The position numbers were made by a program, and so were the translations under genes. 64,000 bases of DNA from Bryum argenteum (lineage: Eukaryota > Streptophyta > Bryopsida > Bryales > Bryaceae): the NCBI GenBank assembly GCA_037043015.1, contig CM073326.1, forward strand, positions 18,236,345-18,300,344, written 5' to 3'. Shown here in pieces: positions 55,330-64,000 of this stretch. How positions within the stretch are numbered: the first letter of the stretch is position 1; every line of letters begins with the position of its first letter. Under the pieces are notes generated by a model. The model was not told the DNA's origin. It saw only the letters and a program-made list of their open reading frames with translations, and did not search any database.

Positions 55330-57225
55330 TCACGAACTAACTCCATGCTTCGGCCGCTTCAGTGGCGTCGCTGCGATACGTCCTGCCTTCACCCTCTTGC
55401 CCGTCTCGGTGAGCACGTACTCGTCCTCGCTGGAGTTAGTCTCGTCTCCGCTCTTCAACTCTTCCTCTTCGGAATGCTCGAGGCCGAGGTCGTGTAGCTT
55501 CTGTGCTCCGGGGGACTTCTCGTACTCCTCGGCCGTAAGCTTCCTCTTCGCTGTGCGGGTGTTCTTGGCCGGCGAGTCTGCCGGGGCTGGGACGGGTGCA
55601 TCCGACTCCGTCTTCACCTTCGCCTTGCCCTTCGGGTCGGTCGGACTGGACGGTCCGGCTTCCGTCCTTGCTGGATCCGGCCGCGGGGTCTTGGCCGGAG
55701 TAGAAGTGAAGGCCGGCATCACTACCTCCTTCATCTGCTCCCGTACGGCGTCGAGCAGCACCTTGACTTCAGCGTTGCTCTTCTCCACCTTCGTGGCGTA
55801 CGTCTTCGCCGCCAAAAGAAACTTCTTGAACGCATCCGCCTTGAAGACTTCCGACTCCAAGATTCCGGCCTCGAACAAGTTTGCCCTCTGCAACACCTCG
55901 GCCGGAACCTCGCAGATCTCCACGAGCTTCACGACCTGCTCGTTGGCTGTGATTACGGCCTGTCTTCCGACCAGGAGCTCCTCTTCTCTTCTCCTGACCG
56001 TCTCCCGAAGCCGTCTATTCTCCAGGACCAGCTTGGTCACTTGCTTCTCCATTTGCCGGAATTGCTCCGCGTCCGGCTTGGAATCCCACTTCGTCTTGAC
56101 CTCCAGCAACGTCTTTACTTCAAATTCTCGGCATAGCTTTGCTATCAGCTCTTGGTAGGCGAAGTACTGGCATCTGGCTTCCGTGAAGTGATACCACGCT
56201 CGTCTCATGGGATCCGGATGGTTGGCGGACGGGCTGAGAAGTGGGGGAAGTCGGGGGTCGTTCGGATTCATGGGGTTCTCCCAGTCGGCCGTAACTTCCC
56301 CTTCATCCTCCGGCCTCGAAGGCTGGCCTCTCTCAGTCTGCGTTCCGGCCTCGGTCGGATTCGTGGGAGGGGACGGGGACGGAAGGATAATTACCTCTGG
56401 ACGCGCTCGGGGTGGAGTTGCCTCCGGGGCCGGCTCCTCTGGTGCGTCGGGTGGGACGTCCCCTTCATCTGATCCGACCTCGTCCTCCTCCTCGTCCGAG
56501 TATACGGCCTTGCTATCCGTACTCTCTTCCAACTCGAACACGCCGTTGTTTTGTGATGACAACGCGACTTCGTAGAGCGACTCCTCCTCCTCCGTCAGCA
56601 CCTCCTCCTTCTTGTACAGATGGTAAAGGAAAGGAGTGATGGGGCTAGGACGGGTTTTACCTACATTCTCCGCGAGCCGGGCGACCAAGTCGCGGATGAT
56701 CATCCCCCAATCCGTCTCCCTTTCTCCGCGCAACGAGCCCAGGACGGTGTTCGCCAGCCGTACGGTGATCCGGTGCGGCTTCTCACCGTGAATTATCGGC
56801 GCCAAGAATTTGATGACGGCGCGCTCCCTCGGATTCCTGCAATCTTCGATGGAGTAGCCGTTGTTCTTGTGCGGATCCCCGTGGAACGCCTTCTTCGCCC
56901 ACTTGTGTTTCCGGCCGCATAACCCTACTCCGTTGTTTACGGTCAGGCCGTAAACTGCTCTCCAATGCTCGGCCGTCCAGGAAGCCGGCTTCCCTCTAAC
57001 CGTCCCCTCGAACTGGTTTGGCGCGCCGACCTTGATCTCGCGCACCATCTCCGCGTCGCGCAAACCCCAGGGCGTATCCAGCAGGCCGGCTAACCCTATC
57101 CGCTCGAGGTCTTCCGTCAACGTCTTCTTCTCCGTGTCATCGAGTGGAATACACGGCAGCACGAGCTTGATAGAGATCTTCAGCTCCTATGGCTCCTGCG
57201 CGGAAGTGGAAGCCGTCCCGGCCAT
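55330..57225 (-). pseudogene. Minus-strand retroelement-associated ORF Z (610 codons open; one early stop)
   Basis: The open frame runs from 57162 to 55330. In-frame sequence upstream leads to MAGTASTSAQEP at 57225, separated by one TAG (57189-57187), so the natural start is probably there. The N-terminal half is a helical domain (FEGTVRGKPASWTAEHWRAV; ERETDWGMIIRDLVARLAEN; SPITPFLYHLYKKEE) with the same order of features as the gypsy1 3' ORF. An acidic, proline-rich middle follows, then a coiled-coil-like helix (about 55800-56150), a lysine-rich tail and a basic end. It is transcribed toward the solo LTR, away from the LTR-like promoter at 57226-57764. I read it as the extra ORF of a minus-oriented Gypsy-type element. 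Function unknown. Confidence 0.5.
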
Positions 57226-57764
57226 CGGGAAGAAGTGCGCGAGAAAGTAGAGTGTCGCCGGGCTGAGGTCGGCCAGTGGGCCGGATCGCAGCCAAGGACG
57301 GAAGGCAGAAAGACGGAGAGCAGGCGCGCAAAACGACAAGAGGCGCAGAAAACGAGGAGGCAGGTGACGACAAGGGCGGACGGGTTGCCTTATATCGAGG
57401 TGGCCGGAGTTAAGTCCGACCATCATGACATGGTCCGCCGCCATCATTGTACTTCCCCGTACGGGGCCGCCTTCTAGATTTCTTGCCATTATTAAATTCT
57501 TCGCCACTCCGTCCTTCACCTACCATCATAACTCCTAATCCGTCCTCTGACAGCACGTCCTAGCCGTACGGGGACAGAGTACGGATTGGCAAATCCGTCC
57601 TACTTAACACAAACTAGATTTTAGCTAAGTCCTTTATTTGTAAAAACGTATTTGCCTTATAGTATACGGCTTAACAAATACATAGGTCGGATTCTAAACA
57701 CTATACTTATTCTTAATGCGCATTAGAACATAATGGACAAAAATCGAAAAAACGGGGTCCGACA
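57226..57764 (-). promoter_or_regulatory. LTR-like promoter region of ORF Z, shared with 1125-1555
   Basis: On the minus strand the sequence starts TGTCGGACCCC at 57764, and about 400 bp match the fragment at the window start. TATAAGG lies at 57394-57388 (minus), about 165 bp upstream of the putative ATG. No primer site was found between the TATA box and the ATG, so this may be a truncated or unusual LTR. Its right edge cuts into the Gypsy pol that follows. Confidence 0.45.
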
Positions 57765-60700
57765 CCCGGTGGAAGCAAAGAAAGGGGTGGAGTACAATAG
57801 GTTAGAAATAGATATAACTGATGAGGTCAGGGATTCCTTGCTGAAGGAGGATCCGAAACCGGAGGCGAAGAAAGTCCGGTTTGTGGACAATCCGGTGATA
57901 TTGAAACCGGGACCCAAAGCAAGGGTGGATGAGTACGACATCCTGCAGGACGTCAAGGATCAGCGCGCGAATGTCACGATCGGTCAACTCCTCCACGACA
58001 ACGTCAACTACCAGAAGGTGATCCGGGAGGCTTGGATACAGAGAAGGAAGAAGAGTTACAAGCTTCCCGCGGTGGCGGTGAATTTCGCTGCTCTCGAGGA
58101 TTACGGAGCCCCGGAAATTACAGTTGGAGTCGATGGCTGCAATATCCATAACGTTCCGGTAGATGGCGGATCCGGAGTTAACCTCATGCTGGAGGATACG
58201 GCATACGACCTCGGGTACACGACCCTGGAGAGGACCGGCCTGGTGCTACGGATGGCAGATCAATCTCGAGTAGTTCCGGTCGGCCTTCTCTCTCAGATCC
58301 CGTCCCGTGTAGGAAAGCAGACCTATTTGCTGAACTACGTGGTGATCCGGGTTGACGAGGGAAGACCATTCCGAATGCTGCTGGGACGACCATGGCTCTA
58401 TCTGGCCAAGGTAGTGGTAGACTGGGGAGAGAAGGAATTCCGGGTTGGGAGACCTCCTGTCCGGATTCCTTGGAAGCACGTCGCTCATGAAGGAGAAACC
58501 AGTACAACCGAGGATTACACCTCGGACTGGTCAGAGTCAGAACCGGAGTCCCAAGCGTGTTATCTGGTCGAAGAGTTTACCGGATTGGTGGAGAAGGACT
58601 TCGAATTCCCAGAGCAAGTCCCGGAGGAAGCACCCCTCTTGCAGACGGACCCATTCCGGGAAGGGAAGACCGACGTGGAGGACCGTTCCCTGGGCGAATC
58701 ATGTACCGCACTCACAGAGAAATGGGTACGCCAACAACTGACTAACCCGGATACCCAACCTGTACGAATGGGAGGGGGGAGTCACTTGTCATGGGGGGCG
58801 TTGGATCCGGATCCAGAGGAGAAAGGACCTGAGAGGATCAAGAACGTGGTCTCACCCAAGGACTACGAGGAGATGGAAGTCCTGGCAGGACGGAAGTTCT
58901 ACGTGGGGAAGACGTTGACCGCGGAGGAAAAGGAGGAATGCCGCCAACTGCTGGCGGAGTATTCCGACGTGTTCGCCTGGACTCCGAGCGACCTGAGAGG
59001 GATCCCTTCCCACCTGGGAGAGCATGAAATCGATTTGATCGATGGAGCCGTTCCGGTCAGACAACGTCAGTACCGGCTAAATCCGAAGTACTCGCTGATG
59101 GTGAAGGAGGAGATAGATCGGTTGCTGGATGCAGGATTCATCTACCCGGTCAATAACTCGGAATGGGTTTCTCCGATAGTGGTTGTTCCGAAGAAAACCG
59201 GAGCAGATGGGAAAGTAAAGATCCGGGTCTGCCAGGATTTCCGGAAACTGAATGCAGCCACCAAGAAGGACTACTACCCCCTACCTTTCACCGATGTCAT
59301 TCTCGATCATGTAGCTGGTCGGGAACTGTACAGCTTCCTTGACGGATTCTCGGGTTACAACCAAGTGTCAATCCGGGCTAGCGATCAGCTGAAGACCACT
59401 TTCACGACGGAATGGGGAACCTACGCGTTCAACCGGATGCCCTTCGGACTTTGTAACGCCCCGGGTACCTTCCACAGGTTGATGATTGACATCTTTAAAG
59501 ATTTCCTCCGACATTTCTTGGAAGTCTTTATCGATGACTTCGCGGTGTTTGGAGAACGGAAGAACCACCTCTCCCACCTTCGCCAAACTTTCCAGCGCTG
59601 CAGAGAGACAGACCTCAAACTGCATCCCGGTAAATGCTTCTTCGGCATGGAGACTGGGTTGCTGTTGGGACACGTCGTTAGTAGGCAAGGGTTGCAAGTG
59701 GATACAGATAAGGTTAAGGTAATCCTGACCCTATCTCCACCCCGGACGGTCCGGGAAGTTCGAGGATTCCTTGGCTGTGTCGGGTACTACCGGAGATTTA
59801 TCGACAGCTATGCAAGGAGGGCGTCCCCTCTGACGGAGTTGTTGAAGAACAACGAGCCGTTTGTGTGGACATTCGAACGGCAGGCTGCGTTCGAGGATCT
59901 GAAGAAGCAGTTGGTCCGTGCTCCAATCCTCTCCCCACCGGATTGGAAGAAGGAGTTTAATGTGACCATTGATGCGTCCGGATGGTGCCTAGGGGCCATC
60001 TTGTGGCAAGCGGACGACCAAGGGCGGGAGAACCCGATTTACTAAGCTAGCAGGCAGATGAGCTCCGCGGAGCGCAATTACACCACCACAGAGACGGAAG
60101 CGTTAGCGGTGGTGTACTCCTGCAAGAAGTTCCGGCATTACCTCCTCGGTTACAAAGTCGTGTTCCATACGGACCATGACTCCCTGAAGTACCTTGTTAA
60201 CAAGGCTGACCTGTCCGGGAGGATTGCTCGGTGGATCCTCCTCCTCCAGGAATTCGATTACGAGGTGAAGGTGAAATCCGGGAAAGCCAATTCCAATGCG
60301 GATTACCTCTCCAGGATGCGCGGGGACAAAGCTTTTGAGGATGTGCCGAGCCTCTTTCCGGACGAGTTTTCGGAAGGGAACCCGGTTCCTTCCACAGGAG
60401 TGTTTCACATCGAACAGGCACCCATATCGGACTATCAGGACATCAGGGACTTTCTGAACACGGGGGAGTATCCGGAAGGTATGTCAAGGGACCAGAAGAG
60501 CGTGTTCCAGTACAAAATGGCACCCTACACCCTCCTATCTGGGATCCTCTTCCGAATGGGACCCGACGATGTCATCCGACGCTGCTTGGAGCCTGACGAA
60601 CGTAAACCGGTGATGGAAGCACTTCACGCAGGCGATTCGGGAGGACACCTCGCAGCGATGAGCACGGTGAACCGGATCAAAAGTGCTGGTTATTGGTGGC

Positions 60701-61743
60701 CCTACATCATCCGTGACGTGAAGAAGTACGTCCGGAGTTGCGACCAGTGCCAGCGAACCGGTGCCCCGCAGACGAAGCACCACTGGCCACTGACACCCAT
60801 CATCCCCTTAGCCCCTTTTGTCAAATGGGGGATTGACTTCATCGGTCCAGTCAATGCGGTCAGCAGTGATCGGAAGAGGTACATAATCTTGGCTACGGAT
60901 TATGCCACCAAATGGGTAGAGGCCCGGGCTACAAGAGGAAACGACGCACGTGTAGCAGCCCGGTTCCTTTTCGAGGAGATCATGATGCGTTTCGGGTATC
61001 CCCTGGAGTTGGTGAGTGACCGTGGAAAGCACTTCATCAACGACATTGTGGAGGATCTGACCAAGAGGTATGCCATCAAACACCGGAAGACGACTCCGTA
61101 TAACCCGAAGGCTAACGGTCTTACGGAGCGGTCCAACGGAATTGTTGGCAAAATCCTCAGCAAAATGGTGTCGGCACACAAGACGGATTGGGATCGCAAG
61201 CTGCCATCCGCCATACATACCTACAACACCTCGGAGAAGACCACCACCGGGAAGACCCCGTTCTTCATGGTGTTCGGACAAGAATGCATCCACGGCATCG
61301 AGCTCAACATCGAGTCTCACCGGGTAATGGCAATCCGTATGGGGGAGAGAGTAGAGGATGACACCCCCCGCCTGATGGCCATTGATAACTTGGAGGAACT
61401 GAGGGAGGAGGCCATTGAGAAAAACCGGGTAGAGCAAGAAAACCGTAAGGTAATCTATGACCGACGCCTTCCCCGGGATCATGGAATCCGAACCGAGACG
61501 CTGGTCCTACTGTACGACAGCCGGTTCATGGACTTCCCCGGAAAACTCCACACCCGGTGGATCGGACCTTACAAGGTCACGGAGGTCTTCGCCAATGGGT
61601 CATTGCAGTTGGAGGATTTGCAAGGTAACCCCCTACCAACCCGAACGAACGGGTCTCGAGTGAAAAGGTACTACCCCGAATCAATTTCGGAGGCAGACAC
61701 CGGTTCCGAACCGGAAGATGCCTCAGCTGATGATTCCAGTTAA
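57765..61743 (+). pseudogene. Ty3/Gypsy pol of element W, 5'-truncated, one in-frame stop
   Basis: An ORF opens at 57733 inside the LTR-like region; element W sequence proper starts about 57765. The protease site is [14 protein letters not shown]. Reverse transcriptase has VVVPKKTGADGKVKIRVC and the catalytic box VFIDDFAVFG. RNase H starts at VTIDASGWCLGAIL. A single TAA at 60043-60045 interrupts RNase H just before ASRQMSSAERNYTTTE, and the frame is unchanged after it. Integrase has the H-H-C-C finger (LHAGDSGGH, CDQCQRTG), core Asp (GIDFIGPV), second Asp (LVSDRGKHF), Glu region (NPKANGLTERSNG) and a C-terminal GPY/F-type domain (HTRWIGPYKVTEVF). No chromodomain follows. Gag is missing because the region to the left has replaced it. 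Only the one stop is visible in about 1,320 codons, so decay is slight. Confidence 0.8.
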
Positions 61744-61793
61744 AGGCAATCATGTTGGAGAGGACGAATGTGTTCGCGGGGACGCTCACATTT

Positions 61794-61806
61794 AAGAAAG
61801 GGGTAA
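61794..61806 (+). other. Polypurine tract of element W
   Basis: AAGAAAGGGGTAA directly precedes TGTCGAACCC, the start of the 3' LTR, about 50 bp after the pol stop. Confidence 0.7.
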
Positions 61807-62025
61807 TGTCGAACCCTGTTCTCCAATATTTTTGTTTTTAGCAATTAATTAGGAGTAAAATAGTAAATTTAGCAAGAAGAAATAAAAACCGGTCCGCTTA
61901 AACCGGTTCGTAGATAGTAATTGTGTGTTAGGATTCCTCCGGCTAACCTTATGGGATTTTAAAACCTTACCGGATAGCCGGGTTGGTACCCGGCTGATAC
62001 CCTGCGACGCCCAGATGGGCCGGTC
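61807..62025 (+). repeat. 3' LTR of element W, truncated by TRIM3
   Basis: It starts TGTCGAACCCTG after the polypurine tract, and 219 bp are visible before the TRIM3 LTR begins TGTTAATG. The remainder would lie beyond the window. No matching 5' LTR is in the window. Confidence 0.65.
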
Positions 62026-63018
62026 TGTTAATGAGGAAATACATGCTCTACCTACCGGTAGGGCAAACAAGACACAAGAGCCACTACATTGTAAAACATG
62101 CCTAACCTCAATGTGTTTCTTCACACAAGAAGGCCTTTACTTATAAGAAGAAGGTACAAAGGGAAGATCCATGATCTAGATCTAGATCTGAATCTAGATC
62201 TAGATCTCGATCTGGATCCGGATCTAGATCTCGAATGCGGATGCGGATGCGGATCTAGATCGAATGCGGATGCGGATTCAATCGGATCTAGCTACAGAGT
62301 CTAGTCAAGACCGGTACAGGAAGGTCGGGTCGACCGGTAAAGGTCGGGTCGACTGGTAGGTCGGGTCGACCGGTAAAGGTCGGGTCGACTGGTAGGTCGG
62401 GCCGACCGGTAAAGGTCGGGTCGACCGGTAAAGGTCGGGTCGACTGGTCGGTCGGGCCGACCGGTAAAGGTCGGGTCGACCGGTAAAGGTCGGGTCGACC
62501 GGTAAAGGTCGGGTCGACCGGTAAAGGTCGGGTCGACCGGTAAAGGTCGGGTCGTCTGGTAGGTCGGGTCGACTGGTAGGTCGGGCCGACCGGTAAAGGT
62601 CGGGTCGACCGGTAAAGGTCGGGTCGTCTGGTAGGTCGGGTCGACCGGTAAAGGTCGGGTCGACTGGTAGGTCGGGCCGACCGGTAAAGGTCGGGCCGAC
62701 CGGTAAAGGTCGGGTCGTCTGGTAGGTCGGGTCGACCGGTAAAGGTCGGGTCGACTGGTAGGTCGGGCCGACCGGTAAAGGTCGGGTCGACCGGTAAAGG
62801 TCGGGTCGACTGGTCGGTCGGGCCGACCGGTAAAGGTCGGGTCGACCGGTAAAGGTCGGGTCGTCTGGTAGGTCGGGTCGACTGGTAGGTCGGGCCGACC
62901 GGTAAAGGTCGGGTCGACCGGTAAAGGTCGGGTCGTCTGGTAGGTCGGGTCGACTAGTACAGGTCGGGTTGACCGGTATATGTCAGATTCACTAACAAAT
63001 ACTAACATGCCATTAACA
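62026..63018 (-). repeat. TRIM3 LTR (993 bp) with expanded minisatellite
   Basis: Same ends as the TRIM1 LTRs. The hexamer run (62167-62290) has changed into GATCTC and GAATGCGGATGCGG variants. The GGTCGGGTCGACCGGTAAA array (about 62330-62960) is longer than in TRIM1, which accounts for most of the extra length. Confidence 0.85.
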
Positions 63019-63262
63019 TTACCCTCCCTCCGAACGCGTTACGCCCTCGTAAACGCCATATAGGAGTAAGACTATCTATTACAAATCTCACAAGTAGTTG
63101 AAAGAGGCTAGTAGTATCTATACCACTTGGTAGATTTTCTCATTGGGAACCTTCCATCAAAAGTCAAACTATCGTTTAAAAGTATCCTCGCCATTCGGTA
63201 TTCACCCCTCTATGTCTGACCCGATTACTCTTTCTCGGTTCTTCATGAGTCCAATGGGAGTC

Positions 63263-63266
63263 CTTT
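63263..63266 (+). repeat. Target-site duplication of the MITE (CTTT), left copy
   Basis: CTTT recurs at 63428-63431. The empty site in TRIM1 (near 13330) reads GTCCTTTGCTCC once, which confirms insertion. Confidence 0.8.
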
Positions 63267-63427
63267 AACACGTAATTCGTTATAATGGGAATATTTAGAT
63301 TATCAAATTGATGACATTTGAGCTTGAGTTGAGCCAAATGTACTGTGTGGGTACATTTAGCTCGACTCGAGCTAAACCCACATTTCTCAAGATCAGTGAA
63401 TAATACCATTATAACGAATTACGTGTT
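63267..63427. mobile_element. 161-bp MITE with perfect 22-bp terminal inverted repeats
   Basis: The left end AACACGTAATTCG-TTATAATGG is the exact reverse complement of the right end. CTTT is duplicated on both sides. The centre holds the palindrome TTTAGCTCGACTCGAGCTAAA flanked by CCCACA/TGTGGG-type arms. No coding capacity. The superfamily is uncertain: a four-base duplication does not point clearly to one family. Confidence 0.85.
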
Positions 63428-63639
63428 CTTTGCTCCTTCTGATGGTAGTCACTTCACCACTAGAAGTATCGGGTTCAGTAGGTAGTTACTTTAGGGCCGT
63501 TGAGGCGATTGACTTCCAACCGGCAGTAGTCTCCATCTGGTCGGCTAACCTTTGAAAAAATCTCCATCCGGTACTTTCTCTTCCGACTCTTTCACTTCAC
63601 AGGAAATCTGCAAACGCATCTACACCTAGTTGGGTTAAC

Positions 63640-64000
63640 GCGAGAGAGGTCGGGTCGGGTTGAACACCAAAGTCGGATCGAGTCAATCGCCAGAGTTGGG
63701 TCCAAACGGTCGCCAGTGTCGGGTCGGCTGCCAGTGTCGAGTCGGGTCGGGTCGGCTGCCAGTGTCGAGTCGGGTCGGGTCGACGGCCAGTGTCGGGACG
63801 ACCGCCAATCTCAGGTAGGGTCGACCGCCAGTGTCGGGTCAACCACCAGTGTCGAGTCGGCCGCCAGTGTTGGGTCGACCGCCAGTGTCGAGTCTGGTCG
63901 TGTCGACGGCCAGTGTTGGGACGACCGCCAATGTCGGGTAGGGTCGGGTCGACCGCCAGTGTCGGGTCGACCACCAGTGGCAGGTCGGTCGCGAGTGTCA
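63640..64000. repeat. GC-rich minisatellite in TRIM3 interior
   Basis: Units of about 20-25 bp built from GTCGGGTCGACCGCCAGTGT and variants run to the end of the window. The same array lies at about 13540-14100 in TRIM1. Open reading frames here are translations of the repeat. Confidence 0.75.

Larger units (their letters stand above)
62026..64000 (-). mobile_element. TRIM3: non-autonomous LTR element, minus orientation, runs off the window
   Basis: The left LTR (62026-63018) starts TGTTAATG and ends CATTAACA. The interior then matches that of TRIM1: TTACCCTCCCTCCGAACGCG (polypurine tract on the minus strand), the AT-rich spacer, and the GTCGGGTCGACCGCCAGTGT-type minisatellite from about 63640 to the window end. 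The other LTR is outside. A MITE interrupts the interior at 63267-63427. Confidence 0.8.

Noticed and set aside
55397..56158. 253-codon plus-strand Ser/Val-rich ORF
   Set aside because: Antisense shadow of minus-strand ORF Z, which has the coherent domain pattern.

Overview
The window looks like repeat-dense nuclear DNA of a streptophyte (green-lineage) eukaryote. The evidence is multi-exon genes with GT-AG introns, Ty3/Gypsy LTR retrotransposons with plant-type primer and polypurine sites, a MULE-like transposase with a SWIM finger, and plant-style terminal-repeat and MITE elements. A charophyte alga such as Chara, or an early land plant, would fit, but nothing here identifies the species. 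I see no ordinary host gene, rRNA, CRISPR array or prokaryotic operon. Essentially everything is transposable elements nested in one another.

The main subject is a family of very large MULE-like DNA transposons, present as four partial or complete copies. The best delimited, element B, runs 4851-22835 (about 18 kb). Its terminal inverted repeats carry arrays of the heptamer GAGCGGT, and it is flanked by the duplication GATGCGTCAT. It holds three genes: a leftward transposase (5345-9169), a rightward acidic two-exon protein (9695-10438), and a rightward twelve-exon gene (11471-21943). The product of the last combines a ParB/sulfiredoxin-like domain with a C-terminal domain shaped like a beta-class DNA methyltransferase. 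Element B sits inside exon 3 of the same gene in another copy, element A (3691-4850 continued at 22846-26445). Element A ends inside a third, inverted copy, element C (ORF2 at 27493-28245, transposase from 28776). A fourth copy, element D, lies on the minus strand (right end about 34430, gene 42378-35055) and is nearly intact. In every copy whose intron 1 is visible, that intron is swollen by tandem repeats whose sequence differs between copies but which carry a short palindrome in most units.

From 29743 rightward, insertions are stacked in a chain: element C, then a TRIM-like LTR element, a Gypsy element (gypsy2), an LTR element with a Met-tRNA-like primer site (Y), element D, and then the nearly complete Gypsy element gypsy1 (43667-53077). 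Gypsy1 has both LTRs, a fused gag-pol, a frameshifted integrase, and an extra downstream ORF with a predicted helical domain, coiled coil and zinc-finger-like end.

The right end (53078-64000) holds a solo LTR with a perfect CCGTC duplication, a minus-strand 610-residue ORF resembling the gypsy1 extra ORF, and a Gypsy pol interrupted by one stop codon. A third TRIM copy follows, itself carrying a 161-bp MITE with perfect 22-bp inverted repeats.

The TRIM and Gypsy elements share the same primer-binding-type site, so the TRIMs may be mobilised by the Gypsy machinery. All visible gene copies carry at least one lesion, but the lesions are few, which suggests recent activity.
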